The notes below the pieces were generated by a model. That model was not told the origin of the DNA. It made no database searches and was given only the letters and a program-made list of their open reading frames with translations. A DNA stretch of 64,000 bases from Kitasatospora atroaurantiaca (GTDB lineage: Bacteria; Actinomycetota; Actinomycetes; Streptomycetales; Streptomycetaceae), in contig NZ_VIVR01000001.1 in NCBI RefSeq assembly GCF_007828955.1, positions 6,820,001-6,884,000 on the forward strand, in the 5' to 3' direction. The position numbers and the translations under genes are program-made. How positions within the stretch are numbered: the first letter of the stretch is position 1; each line of letters opens with the position of its first letter. Positions 1-9,600 of this stretch are shown piece after piece.

Positions 1-1
1 C

Positions 2-55
2 AACGGCACCGCCCAGCGCCTCGAAGCCGCCGCGGCCGCCGCCTACCAGGGCTGA
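2..55 (+). CDS. C-terminal end of a protein, probably the ABC sugar-binding lipoprotein (partial)
   Basis: Only the last 17 codons are present; the frame ends at TGA 53-55 with an Ala-rich helix followed by AYQG. Extracellular solute-binding proteins of carbohydrate ABC transporters commonly end in such an Ala-rich helix. The stop lies 14 nt before the first permease gene on the same strand, where the binding protein of these operons normally sits. The identity is inferred from position and this short tail only. Confidence 0.5.
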   Translation, partial: NGTAQRLEAAAAAAYQG

Positions 56-69
56 CGGAACGACAGACG

Positions 70-1380
70 ATGACACCCACCCCGCTCCCGAGCCCCGGCG
101 CCGCCCTGCGGCGCCGGGGCCTGGCTCTCGTCTTCCTCCTCCCGGCGCTCGCCCTGCTCGGCGCCTTCGTCCTGTACCCCATCGGCTGGTCCGTGGTGCG
201 CAGCCTGTTCGACGCGTCCGGCACCGGCTTCGTCGGACTCGCCAACTACCGGACGGCGTTCTCCGACGACGCCAACCTCACCGCGCTGCGCAACAGTGCG
301 ATCTGGGTCGCCGTGGCCCCCGCCCTGGTCACCGCCATCGGGCTGGTCTTCGCCGTGCTCACCGAGAAGGTCCGCTGGGGCACCGCGTTCAAGCTGCTGG
401 TGTTCATGCCGATGGCGATCTCCTTCCTCGCCGCCGGCATCACCTTCCGCCTGGTCTACGAGCAGGACCCGCAACGCGGCGTGCTCAACGCCGCCGCCGT
501 CGCCGTGCACGACACCTTCGACCACGACACCACCTACCCCGGTGCCCGCCCGCGCCCGGGCGGCCCGTCCGCCGCGCCCGACGGCTCGGTCCGCACTGCC
601 GAGATCCGCTCGGCCGAACCCCACGGCCCGAGCGCGGTGACCCTCCCACTGGTCGGCCTCCAGCCCACCGGCCTGCCGGCCGAAGCGAAACCCGCCGCCA
701 CCGACGTTCCCGGCGACGGCGTACGCGGCGTGGTCTACCTGGACGTCACCCCGGGTGGCGGCACTGCCGGAAAGATCGATCCCGGCGAGCGGGGACTGCC
801 CGGACTCACCGTCCGACTCCTCGACGGCGCGCGGACGGTGGCCACGACCACCACCGCGCCCGACGGCTCCTTCCGGTTCCCCGACCACGCCGCCGGTACC
901 GTCGAACTGCCCGCCGGCGACTTCGCCGCCCCCTACCGCGGCGTCGAATGGCTCGGCCCCGGCCTGATCACCCCGGCGATCATCGGCGCGTACATCTGGA
1001 TCTGGGCCGGCTTCGCGATGGTCATCATCGCCGGCGGCCTCGCCAACCTGCCCCGGGAGACCCTGGAAGCCGCCCGGATGGACGGCGCCGGTGAATGGCA
1101 GATCTTCCGCCGGATCACCGTGCCGCAGCTGGCCCCCGTCCTCGGCGTGGTCTTCGTGACCATGGTGATCAACGTGATGAAGATCTTCGACCTGGTCTTC
1201 GTCATCGCCCCCGGGCCCGTCCAACAGGACTCCGGCGTCCTCGCCCTGCGCCTGTGGCTGGTCTCCTTCGGCGGCGGCAACGACCAGGGACTCGGCAGCG
1301 CCCTCGGCGTCCTGCTGCTTCTGCTCGTGGTCCCCGCCATGATCCTCAACATCCGACGCTTCCGGAGGAGCCCGCGATGA
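70..1380 (+). CDS. Carbohydrate ABC transporter permease with an inserted beta-sandwich domain
   Basis: Inner-membrane permease of the MalF/UgpA type, which forms the channel with the second permease downstream. An N-terminal membrane helix (about residues 12-38) and the first transmembrane block are followed by a soluble segment at about residues 140-295. That segment ends in a VYLD...PGLTVRLLDG...TAPDGSFRF module resembling SdrD-B/Cna-B-type Ig-like domains, and then the membrane helices resume. The EAA loop that contacts the ATPase reads ETLEAARMDGAGEW near residues 333-346. At 436 residues it is about 130 longer than a usual MalF-type subunit, and the insertion explains the excess. The ATG stop overlaps the next gene (ATGA). 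No ATPase gene is nearby, as is common in actinobacteria that share an MsiK-type ATPase. The sugar is unknown. Confidence 0.9.
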   Translation: MTPTPLPSPGAALRRRGLALVFLLPALALLGAFVLYPIGWSVVRSLFDASGTGFVGLANYRTAFSDDANLTALRNSAIWVAVAPALVTAIGLVFAVLTEKVRWGTAFKLLVFMPMAISFLAAGITFRLVYEQDPQRGVLNAAAVAVHDTFDHDTTYPGARPRPGGPSAAPDGSVRTAEIRSAEPHGPSAVTLPLVGLQPTGLPAEAKPAATDVPGDGVRGVVYLDVTPGGGTAGKIDPGERGLPGLTVRLLDGARTVATTTTAPDGSFRFPDHAAGTVELPAGDFAAPYRGVEWLGPGLITPAIIGAYIWIWAGFAMVIIAGGLANLPRETLEAARMDGAGEWQIFRRITVPQLAPVLGVVFVTMVINVMKIFDLVFVIAPGPVQQDSGVLALRLWLVSFGGGNDQGLGSALGVLLLLLVVPAMILNIRRFRRSPR

Positions 1381-2318
1381 CCGAGCTGCTCTCCCGTCCC
1401 GCCGACCACCCCGGCGACGGCGCCCCGGCCGTAGCGCCGACCCCGGCCACCACGACCCGCCCACCGCGCCCCGACCTGGCCGCCCGCCTGGGTGCGCTCA
1501 CCCGCGGCGGACTCGTCCGGGCCGTGCTGCTGCTGTCCGCCGCGCTGTGGCTGATGCCCACCGTCGGGCTGCTGGTCACCTCGCTGCGCCCCAAGGAGGA
1601 CAGCACCGGCTCGGGCTGGTGGACCGTCCTCGGCGAGCCCGCCCGGCTCACCCTGGAGAACTACAGCGCCCTGCTCTCCGGCGGCGAGGTACTCGACGCC
1701 TTCTGGAACACCGTGCTGATCTCGGTGCCCGCCACCCTGCTCACCGTCGCGCTCGCCGCCCTCGCCGGCTACGCCTTCGCCTGGCTGGACTTCCCCGGGC
1801 GGGACTGGCTGTTCCTGGTCGTGGTCGGCCTGTTGGTGGTGCCGGTTCAGATCGGCCTGCTGCCGGTGGCCAAACTGATGGGTGCCGTCGGCCTGTTCGG
1901 GACGGTACCCGGTGTGGTGCTGTTCCACGTCGCGTACGGGCTGCCGTTCGCCGTCTTCCTGCTGCGCAACCAGTTCCTGGAGATCCCGCAGGAGATCCCG
2001 GAGGCCGCCAGGATGGACGGCTGCGGCGAGTGGGCCGTCTTCCGCAGGCTCGCGCTGCCGCTGGCCATGCCCGCCCTCGCGTCGCTGGCCATCTTCCAGT
2101 TCCTCTGGGTCTGGAACGACATGCTGGTCGCGCTGATCTTCGCGGGCAGCGACTCCCAGCCGCTCACCGTGCTGCTGCAGTCCCAGATGCGGCAGTTCGG
2201 CTCCAACCTGGACGTGCTGGCGCCGGGCGCGTTCCTGTCGCTGCTGGTGCCGGTGATCGTGTTCTTCTCGTTCCAGCGCCACTTCGTGCAGGGCGCGATG
2301 GCGGGCTCGGTCAAGTGA
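1377..2318 (+). CDS. Carbohydrate ABC transporter permease (MalG/UgpE type)
   Basis: Second channel subunit, 313 residues. The start ATG overlaps the stop of the preceding permease, so translation is coupled. A Pro/Ala-rich cytoplasmic N-terminus of about 45 residues leads into the first helix (VRAVLLLSAALWLMPTVGLL). Five more hydrophobic segments follow, with the EAA motif EIPEAARMDGCGEWAVFRR near residue 205. The C-terminus ends FQRHFVQGAMAGSVK, the usual ending of this family. Together with the preceding permease and the upstream partial protein it forms a three-gene importer. Substrate cannot be read from sequence. Confidence 0.93.
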   Translation: MTELLSRPADHPGDGAPAVAPTPATTTRPPRPDLAARLGALTRGGLVRAVLLLSAALWLMPTVGLLVTSLRPKEDSTGSGWWTVLGEPARLTLENYSALLSGGEVLDAFWNTVLISVPATLLTVALAALAGYAFAWLDFPGRDWLFLVVVGLLVVPVQIGLLPVAKLMGAVGLFGTVPGVVLFHVAYGLPFAVFLLRNQFLEIPQEIPEAARMDGCGEWAVFRRLALPLAMPALASLAIFQFLWVWNDMLVALIFAGSDSQPLTVLLQSQMRQFGSNLDVLAPGAFLSLLVPVIVFFSFQRHFVQGAMAGSVK

Positions 2319-2440
2319 CGCGGGTGGAGCAGCCCGTCCTCGCGGACGGCCACGCCGTCACCTTCCGGCCGGCCGGGCTGGGGCAGCCGTCCGGCTGCGG
2401 CGTGCTGCGGCTGATCGAGGACGGCCGGATTCAGTCCATG
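2315..2440 (+). pseudogene. Truncated third reading frame coupled to the ABC operon
   Basis: A GTG at 2315 overlaps the permease stop (GTGA), the same coupling used between the two permeases. The first ~40 codons read like a genuine protein N-terminus (VTRVEQPVLADG, then GVLRLIEDGRI). From about 2440 the frame loses protein-like composition and continues only as a shadow of the ATP-grasp gene. In such operons the third gene is often a glycoside hydrolase, so this may be the stump of one. I cannot assign a family to the 40 residues. Confidence 0.4.
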
Positions 2441-2456
2441 TCCGGGAGGCGTTCTT

Positions 2457-3419
2457 GTGGGGGTCGAGGGCCGCTTGTTTCATGGGTGCGTGAATGGACA
2501 CCAGTTGGTTCTGATGACGGATCACGGTTCGATGGAGGGCAGCCGGGCGATTCTGGCCCAAGCCGTCGAGATCCTGACCGGTCAGCCGCCCGTGCAGGTC
2601 GACGCCCGGCACTTCACCGATGTCGGAAGCGGCCGGATGTCCGCGGCCGGCGGAGTGCTGCGGCTGGAGGTACCGGGCGAGGATCTGGCGGTGGAGGCGG
2701 CGGGGCTGCTGGTCTACGAGATTCCGCCCGCCGAACGTCGGCGCTTCGAGGCGTTCCAGCACCTGCTGCGCCGAACCCGAACGGTCACGCTCGGATCCGA
2801 CGCCGGGGCGTGGCGGGTGGCGACCGAGAAGAACCTCACGGTCGAGCGGTTCACGCACGACGGCATCGCGCACATGGAGACCGTCAGCCTGTCCAGGCCA
2901 AGCCCGATCGAAGCCGCCCGGGCCTTCGATCGGCTCGGCCGCAGTGCGTGGGCGCGTCCGACGGTCGGCATGGGCGGCAAGGACGTCTTCCACCTGACCA
3001 CGGACGAACAACTGCGCGAAGCGGCCTGTCACTACGCCGCCTGCGGATCGGACTGGCTGCTGGCACGCGACGCGGAGAACTTCGACGCCGGAGGCCGACG
3101 CCACCAGTTCCGGGTCGTCGTGCTGGAGGGGCGGGTCGTACGGGTGGTGGAGCATGTGCAGGATGATCCGCACGCGCCCTGCAACGAAGGCCAGGGCGCC
3201 GTGTCGACCCTGCTGGAGACCGACGAACTTCCGTACGAGCTGGCCCAATTGGCAGTGTCGGCCGTGAAGTCGGTGGGACTCCCTTTCGGCGGTGTCGATC
3301 TCGCCCCGGCCAACGGCGGCGTGGTGTTCGAGGTCAACGTGCACCCGATGTTCGGCGCGGACCGTGGACTGGAGACCGTAGCCATACCTTACGTGGCCGC
3401 GCACCTGGCGATGATGTAG
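2457..3419 (+). CDS. ATP-grasp domain protein
   Basis: A 320-residue protein with the C-terminal signature of RimK-like ATP-grasp ligases: FGGVDLAPANGGVVFEVNVHPMFG near residues 281-304, where the D...E.N pattern supplies the Mg2+ ligands. The GGRRHQFRVVVLEGRVVRVVEHV strand pair (about 211-233) resembles the central ATP-grasp sheet. The GTG start is preceded by GGGAGG at 2444-2449. The family couples a carboxylate to an amine or thiol using ATP. No precursor peptide, protease or partner enzyme lies next to it, so the substrate is unknown. It faces a regulator downstream but is not obviously in an operon with it (176-nt gap with a weak GGCACGG/CCGTGCC stem at 3422-3455). Confidence 0.75.
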   Translation: MGVEGRLFHGCVNGHQLVLMTDHGSMEGSRAILAQAVEILTGQPPVQVDARHFTDVGSGRMSAAGGVLRLEVPGEDLAVEAAGLLVYEIPPAERRRFEAFQHLLRRTRTVTLGSDAGAWRVATEKNLTVERFTHDGIAHMETVSLSRPSPIEAARAFDRLGRSAWARPTVGMGGKDVFHLTTDEQLREAACHYAACGSDWLLARDAENFDAGGRRHQFRVVVLEGRVVRVVEHVQDDPHAPCNEGQGAVSTLLETDELPYELAQLAVSAVKSVGLPFGGVDLAPANGGVVFEVNVHPMFGADRGLETVAIPYVAAHLAMM

Positions 3420-3595
3420 CCGGCACGGACCGGCTCCGGCCAGGCACCCCGTGCCGATCCGAGGGGAACTTCGGCGACCTCGCGTGCGGGGCAGCTGAGA
3501 CGGCTCGCCAGCGCGCATGTCCTTCGCTGCGGCGCGGGCGGGGTACGCGCAGAATCGAGGCAACTGCCCGCCGTCCGGTTCAGGAGACCCAAGCG

Positions 3596-4369
3596 ATGAA
3601 CGCGACCGAGCCCCACGAGTCCGGGCAGCCAGTGCGGGTGTTCCTGCTGGACGACCACGAGGTGGTCCGGCGCGGGGTTCGCAACCTGCTGGAGGCCGAG
3701 CCGGACATGGAGGTGGTGGGCGAGGCCGGGACCTGTGCGCAGGCCCTGGCCCGGGTGCCCGCGCTGCGGCCGCACGTGGCCGTGCTGGACGTCCGGCTGC
3801 CCGACGGCGACGGGGTGACGGTCTGCCGCGAGCTGCGCGACCGGATGCCCGAGCTGGCGTGCCTGATGCTCACCTCGTTCGACGATGACGACGCCCTGCT
3901 GGACGCGATCATGGCCGGAGCGGCCGGGTACGTGTTGAAACAGGTCAAGGGCACCGACCTGGTCACCGCGGTGCGCACGGTGGCCTCCGGCCAGTCGATG
4001 CTGGACCCGGCCACCACACGCAAGCTGATGGAGAGCCTTCGCCACCACGAGGAGACCGGCACCGACGCCGCTCTCGCCCAGCTGACGCCGCGCGAGCGGG
4101 AGATCCTCGCGCTGGTGGGCGAGGGCAGGACCAACCGGGAGATCGGCCAGGAGCTCTACCTCGCGGAGAAGACCGTCAAGAACCATGTGTCGCGGCTGCT
4201 CGCCAAGCTCGGCGTCGAACGGCGCCCTGAAGGTCGCCCTGTTCCGGACCTGAGCGGTTACGCCGCGCGCTCGGCCCCGCGACGGCGCGCCGTACCGACC
4301 GGGCACGCGCGGAGCGGAAGAATCCGACAGCGAGCGCGGGCGGCCGGACACAGGTCCTGCCGCTCCTGA
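3596..4369 (+). CDS. NarL/FixJ-family response regulator, possible C-terminal frameshift
   Basis: Receiver domain (residues 13-130) with acidic pair D19/D20, phospho-acceptor D65 in VLDVRLPD, T93 and K115. It is followed by a LuxR-type HTH, LTPREREILALVGEGRTN...TVKNHVSRLLAKLG (163-206). This layout and the LLAKLGVERR ending match DevR/DosR-type hypoxia and dormancy regulators common in Streptomyces. After residue 210 the protein continues for 47 Arg/Ser/Gly-rich residues not expected in the family. The shifted frame from about 4220 ends within ten codons (ALKVALFRT then stop), giving a near-normal length of about 219. A single-base indel, either real or a sequencing error, is plausible. RBS is AGGAG upstream of ATG 3596. 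Confidence 0.85.
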   Translation: MNATEPHESGQPVRVFLLDDHEVVRRGVRNLLEAEPDMEVVGEAGTCAQALARVPALRPHVAVLDVRLPDGDGVTVCRELRDRMPELACLMLTSFDDDDALLDAIMAGAAGYVLKQVKGTDLVTAVRTVASGQSMLDPATTRKLMESLRHHEETGTDAALAQLTPREREILALVGEGRTNREIGQELYLAEKTVKNHVSRLLAKLGVERRPEGRPVPDLSGYAARSAPRRRAVPTGHARSGRIRQRARAAGHRSCRS

Positions 4370-4398
4370 TCGACTTCGACGGTAGGAGGTGGACGGTC

Positions 4399-5082
4399 GT
4401 GAACGAGAACTCCGCGCCCTCCGGCGAGTCGGACCGGGCCGCGGCCCGTCCCGGCGACGTCGCCCGGCGCATCGCACTCCGGAGCCAGGCGCTCGGGCTC
4501 AGCGACGAACAGGTGGCGAAACGTGCGGGCATGTCACCTCGCTACCTCCAGCACCTGGAAGAACTGGAAAGCGACTTCGACCCCGGCGCCCTCCTGCGGG
4601 TGGCCGCCGCCCTGCAGATGACCTACCGGGAACTGCTGGAAGGCCATACAGATCCTCCGCCGGGACAGACCTCGGCTGCGCCCCACCCCGTGCTGATGCA
4701 GCTGACGACTCCGGAATGCTGGGACCGGCTCGGCGAACACGGAATCGGGCGGGTCGCCCTGTCCGGCGACGCCGGGCCCGCCGTGCTGCCGGTGAACTAC
4801 ATCGTCGACGACGGCACGATCGTCTACCGGACGACACCCGACAGCATGACCGCGTCGGCTGCGGGCAGTGAGGTCGCCTTCGAGGTCGACCACGTGGATG
4901 AGCACCTGAGCCAGGGCTGGAGCGTCCTCATCGTCGGCACGGCGGAGTACATCACCGACCCCGAGACCGTCCGGCGACTCGCAGAGGAGCCCGAAGCCAG
5001 ACCGTGGGCGGGCGGTGCTCGCAACCTGTGGATCCGTATCGCCCCCACCCGCATCACCGGCCGCCGCATCAGCACGGTCTGA
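4399..5082 (+). CDS. HTH plus pyridoxamine-5'-phosphate-oxidase-like (split-barrel flavin) protein
   Basis: A 227-residue fusion. An XRE-type HTH (about residues 22-80: AKRAGMSPRYLQHLEELE) precedes a split-barrel flavin-binding domain (about 95-225: LGRVALSGDAGPAVLPVNYIV type strands, ending LWIRIAPTRITGRRI). The GTG start is chosen by AGGAGGT at 4384-4390. Such proteins occur beside DevR-type regulators in Streptomyces and are thought to bind flavin, or F420-like cofactors, and perhaps sense redox state. The specific ligand is unknown. It probably belongs to the same stress module as the response regulator 30 nt upstream. Confidence 0.8.
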   Translation: MNENSAPSGESDRAAARPGDVARRIALRSQALGLSDEQVAKRAGMSPRYLQHLEELESDFDPGALLRVAAALQMTYRELLEGHTDPPPGQTSAAPHPVLMQLTTPECWDRLGEHGIGRVALSGDAGPAVLPVNYIVDDGTIVYRTTPDSMTASAAGSEVAFEVDHVDEHLSQGWSVLIVGTAEYITDPETVRRLAEEPEARPWAGGARNLWIRIAPTRITGRRISTV

Positions 5083-5232
5083 CGGTGCGGAGTGGCCACG
5101 GCCAGGACCGTTCAGCCATGTCGGCTCCGTACCCGGCGTGCGCAGCTCGCCTCCCGCTGTGGATGGTGCGGCGTAGGGTGGGAATGCGTATTCCCGGGAC
5201 GGTGGGAGCCCGGCGTGGAGGAGGAGCTCGCG

Positions 5233-6288
5233 ATGGGGGAACGGCCCGCCGAGACGGTGACCCAGCCGGGTACGGTGACGCTGTCCGATGTGGCGCGGGA
5301 GGCCGGCGTGTCGCTGGCCACGGCCTCGCGTTCCATCAACGGCAGTTCCCGCAGGGTCCGTCAGGAGCTGCGCGACAAGGTGCTGGCGGCGGCGGCCCGG
5401 CTCAACTACTCGGCCAACGCGCAGGCCCAGGCGATGGCGCGCGGGCACACGAACGTGGTGGGCCTGGTCGTGCACGACATCGCGGACCCGTACTTCTCCT
5501 CGATCGCGGCCGGCGTGATGCGGACCGCCGAGGACAACCAGCTGCTGGTGACCGTCGGCAGCACCGCGCGGCGCCCGGAGCGTGAACTGGACTACCTCGC
5601 GGCGCTGCGCGGGCAGCGCGGGCGGGCCGCGATCCTGGCCGGCAGCCGGGTCGACGACCCGGGGCTGCAGGAGGCGCTCGCCCGGGAGGTCCGGGCCTTC
5701 GAAGCGGGCGGCGGGCGGGTCGTGGTGATCAGCCAGCAGCGGCTGCCGGTCGACACGGTCGTCATCGAGAACCGCAGCGGCGCACGGGTGCTGGCGGCCG
5801 AGCTGGTGGCGTTGGGGTACCGCCGCTTCGGCGTGCTGGCCGGCCCGCGCAACCTGCTGACCGCCCGCGACCGGCTCGAGGGGTTCCGCGACGGCCTCGT
5901 CAAGGCGGGCGCACCGGCGCCGCAGGCGGTCGTACGGGGGGCGTTCACCCGGGACGGCGGCTACGCGGCGATGCTGGAGCTGCTGGATACGGCCGACGGC
6001 ATCGAGTGCGTCTTCGCGGTCAACGACGTGATGGCGGTCGGCGCGATGGCGGCCTGCCGCGACCGCGGCCTCACGCTGCCGGGGGACCTGGCGCTGGCGG
6101 GCTTCGACGACATCGCCACGCTCCGGGACGTGCACCCGGCACTGACCACGGTGCGCCTGCCCCTGGAGGAGATCGGCGCCCTCGCACTCGACCTGGTGCT
6201 CACCGCTGAGGAGGGGGCCGCGACCCGGCAGCGCCGGATCAAGGGCGAGGTCGTGGTGCGGGCCAGCACCCCCGTACAGCCACGCTGA
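5233..6288 (+). CDS. LacI-family transcriptional regulator
   Basis: A 351-residue sugar-responsive repressor or activator. The N-terminal HTH VTLSDVAREAGVSLATASRS leads to the hinge helix region (SANAQAQAMARG). A periplasmic-binding-protein-like domain follows (VVGLVVHDIADPYFSSIAAGVM ... GFDDIATLRDVHPALTTVR). ATG 5233 is chosen because GGAGGAGGAG (5217-5226) sits just upstream and the HTH then begins at residue 15; a longer frame to 5092 lacks an RBS. It may control the sugar ABC operon at the left end, but several genes separate them, so this is a guess. Confidence 0.9.
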   Translation: MGERPAETVTQPGTVTLSDVAREAGVSLATASRSINGSSRRVRQELRDKVLAAAARLNYSANAQAQAMARGHTNVVGLVVHDIADPYFSSIAAGVMRTAEDNQLLVTVGSTARRPERELDYLAALRGQRGRAAILAGSRVDDPGLQEALAREVRAFEAGGGRVVVISQQRLPVDTVVIENRSGARVLAAELVALGYRRFGVLAGPRNLLTARDRLEGFRDGLVKAGAPAPQAVVRGAFTRDGGYAAMLELLDTADGIECVFAVNDVMAVGAMAACRDRGLTLPGDLALAGFDDIATLRDVHPALTTVRLPLEEIGALALDLVLTAEEGAATRQRRIKGEVVVRASTPVQPR

Positions 6289-6322
6289 CCCGCCGTCCGG
6301 CGGAGGTTGCACCACCAAGAGG

Positions 6323-6622
6323 TCACGAGTGGGGGAACTCGCCACCGAAGTGCGCCAGAACGGTGTCTGCAACCAGGTCAGGAACGCGCAGCGGCGGGAG
6401 ATGGTCGACGCCGGGCATCCTGACGAGGCGGCAGCCGGGGATTCGTTCAGCCACCTCCTCGTTGCACGCGATCAGCGTCGGCCGGTCCAGGTCACCCACC
6501 ATCACCACGGTCGGCGTGTCCAGCTCCCCGAGCCGGTCGAACACGGGCGGGTCCGCTCGCTGGTACTCGTCCTCGGTGAGCCACGCCGGAGCGGCACCCT
6601 GCCGGCACCAGCGATTGATGCC
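6323..6622 (-). pseudogene. C-terminal remnant of an alpha/beta hydrolase
   Basis: About 99 codons readable on the minus strand (GINRWCRQGAAPAWLTEDEY ... FDRLGELDTPTVVMVGDLDRP ... MPGVDHLPPLRVPD). They contain the last strands of an alpha/beta hydrolase with the charge-relay Asp (GDLD) and catalytic His (VDHLPP). The nucleophile elbow and everything N-terminal are missing. The readable part stops at the dnaE terminator palindrome (6623-6648). No start codon with an RBS is present, so this is read as a decayed gene. Confidence 0.7.
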
Positions 6623-6648
6623 CCCCGCACCGGCCGGCCGGTGCGGGG
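6623..6648. terminator. Perfect 26-bp palindrome, terminator of dnaE
   Basis: CCCCGCACCGGCC at 6623-6635 pairs with its exact reverse complement at 6636-6648. It lies 11 nt beyond the dnaE stop on the minus strand. There is no T-tract, as is usual in high-GC actinobacteria. Confidence 0.7.
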
Positions 6649-6659
6649 CGCGAGCAGCG

Positions 6660-9600
6660 TTACACCGATCCCATCCACGCGTGCGTGCCGAGCAGCGTCT
6701 TGATGTCCGAGGCGAGGCCGTTGTCCGGGTTCACCAGGAAGCCGAGCTCGTACAGGGTGTTCTTGTCCCAGTTCGTCGTGAGCAGGCGTACGGGCACGTC
6801 GCCGGGGTGCGCCTGCAGGGAGCGCTTGAGTTCGGCCACCACCTCAGGGGTGACCTTTCCGGTCGGCATGGTGATCTGGACGGGTGGCTTGGTACCGAGT
6901 TCTGCGGAGGAGACGTCCAGGGTGGTGATCTCCTGGCCGAAGATGCTCAACGACCCGTCGCGCTCGTTGAGCCGTCCCCTGGCCGAGATCACGTTGTCCT
7001 CGACCATCTGGTCGGCCATCAGGTTGTAGGTGGCGGGGAAGAACAGGACCTCGACCGAGCCGTCGCGGTCGGCGAGCGTGATGATGGCCCAGGCGTTGCC
7101 GGCCTTGTTGATCCGGCGGTCCACGCCGGTGATCAGACCCGCGAGCCTGACCTCGCCCTCGGTGCGGCCGGAGCCCATGAGTTCGGCGATGGAGGTGTCG
7201 CGGTTGCGGGACAGGATGTGCTCGGCGCCGTCCAGCGGGTGGCTGGAGACGTACAGGCCGAGCATCTCCCGTTCCAGGCTGAGCAGTTGCTTGCGCGGCC
7301 ACTCCCGTTCGGTCAGCTCGAAGTCCAGGCCGATCGCCGGGGTGTCGTCGCCGCCGCCCAGCGCGCCGAACAGGTCGTCCTGGCCGATCGCCTGCTGCTT
7401 CTTGACGCCGGTCACGGCGTCGATCGCGCTCTCGTGCACGGTGCTCAGCGACAGCCGGGTGTGCCCGAGGGAGTCGAACGCGCCCGCCTTGACCAGGGAG
7501 TCGACGGTGCGCTTGTTGCACACCACCAGCTCGACCTTGTCCAGGAAGTCCGCGAAGGAGGCGTACTTGCCCTTCTCCTTGCGGGTCTTGACGAGCGACT
7601 CGATCACCGGCACGCCGACGTTGCGCACCGCCTTCAGACCGAAGCGGACGTCGCTGCCGACGGCGGTGAAGTCGACCACGGACTCGTTCACGTCCGGGGA
7701 GAGGATCTTGATGCCCATCTGGCGGCACTCGGCCAGGTAGACCGCCATCTTGTCCTTGTCGTCGGCCACCGAGGTGAGCAGCGCGGCCATGTACTCGGCC
7801 GGGTAGTTGGCCTTCAGATAGGCGGTCTGGTACGAGACCAGGCCGTAGGCGGCGGAGTGCGATTTGTTGAACGCGTAACCGGCGAACGGCACCAGGACGT
7901 CCCACACGGCCTGGATGGCCTCGTCCGAGTACCCGCGTTCGCGGCAGCCGGCCTGGAAGGGGACGAACTCCTTCTCCAGGACCTCCTTCTTCTTCTTGCC
8001 CATCGCGCGGCGGAGCAGGTCTGCCTGTCCGAGGCTGTAGCCGGCCAGTACCTGCGCGGCTCGCTGCACCTGCTCCTGATAGACGATCAGGCCGTAGGTG
8101 GGGCCCAGGACTTCGCTCAGCGGGGCTTCCAGCTCGGGGTGGATCGGGATGATCTCCTGCTGGGCGTTCTTGCGCAGCGCGTAGTTGGTGTGGGAGTTCA
8201 TGCCCATCGGGCCGGGCCGGTACAGCGCCGAGACGGCGGAGATGTCGGCGAACTCGGTGGGCTTCATCAGGCGCAGCAGGGCGCGCATGGGGCCACCGTC
8301 GAGCTGGAAGACGCCCAGGGTGTCGCCCCTGGCGAGCAGTTGGTAGGTGGTGGGGTCGTCCAGCGGGATCTTCTCGATGTCGACGTCGATGCCGCGGTTG
8401 GCCTTGATGATCTTGATGGCGTGGTCGATGATGCCCAGGTTGCGCAGACCCAGGAAGTCCATCTTGATCAGGCCCATGGCTTCGCACGACGGGTAGTCGA
8501 AGCCGGTGATGATCACGCCGTCCTTGTCCCGCTTGTGCAGCGGGATCAGGTCGAGCAGCGGGGTGGAGGAGAGGATGACGGCGGCGGCGTGCACGCCGGT
8601 GCCGCGGATCAGGCCCTCGATGCCGCGGCCGGTGTCGATGATCTTCTTGACGTCCGGCTCGTTGTCGTACAGCGCCCGGATCTCGGTGCCCTCGTTGTAG
8701 CGCGGGTGGCTCTCGTTGAAGAGGTCCGCCAGCGGGACGCCCTTGCCCATCACGTCCGGGGGCATCGCCTTGGTGATCCGGTCGCCCATGGCGAACGGGT
8801 AGCCCAGGATGCGGTTGGCGTCCTTGACGGCGGCCTTGGCCTTGATGGTGCCGAAGGTGTTCACCTGGGCGGTGTAGGCCGAGCCGTACTTGTCGGTGAC
8901 GTAGCGCACCATCTGGTCGCGCTGGCGGTCGTCGAAGTCGATGTCGACGTCCGGGGGGTTGATGCGCTCGGGGTTCAGGAACCGCTCGAACAGCAGGTCG
9001 TGCTCCAGCGGGTCGAGTTCGGTGATCCGCGTCAGGTACGCGACCATCGAGCCTGCCGCCGAGCCTCGGCCCGGGCCGACCGGGATGCCGTTGTCCCGGG
9101 CGTACTGGCAGATGTCCGCGACCACGAGGAAGTAGGCGTCGAACCCCATCGGGGAGATGACGCCCATCTCCAGCTCGATCCGGTCCAGGACCTCCTGGCT
9201 CGGGTTGTCGCCGTAGCGGATCTTCAGCCCTGCGGCGATCTTCTTGCGCAGGTACGAGGCCTGGGTCTCGCCCTCGGGGACGTCGAACTGCGGCATCCGG
9301 TCGACGTAGGTGAAGACCTCGTCGTACGACTCGATCCGCTCGGCGATCAACAGGGTGTTGTCGCAGGCCTCCGGCAGCTCGCGGAACAGCTCGCGCATCT
9401 CGGCGGCGGTCTTGATGTAGTAGCCGGTGCCCTGGAACTTGAAGCGGTTCGGGTCGTCCTTGTTCTTGCCCACGCCGACGCAGAGCAGGCTGTCGTGCGC
9501 GTCCGCCTGGTCGGCGGTGACGTAGTGCGAGTCGTTGGTGGCCAGCAGCGGGATGTTCAGCTGCTTGGCGAGGCGCAGAAGATCCTGGCGGACATCGCGC

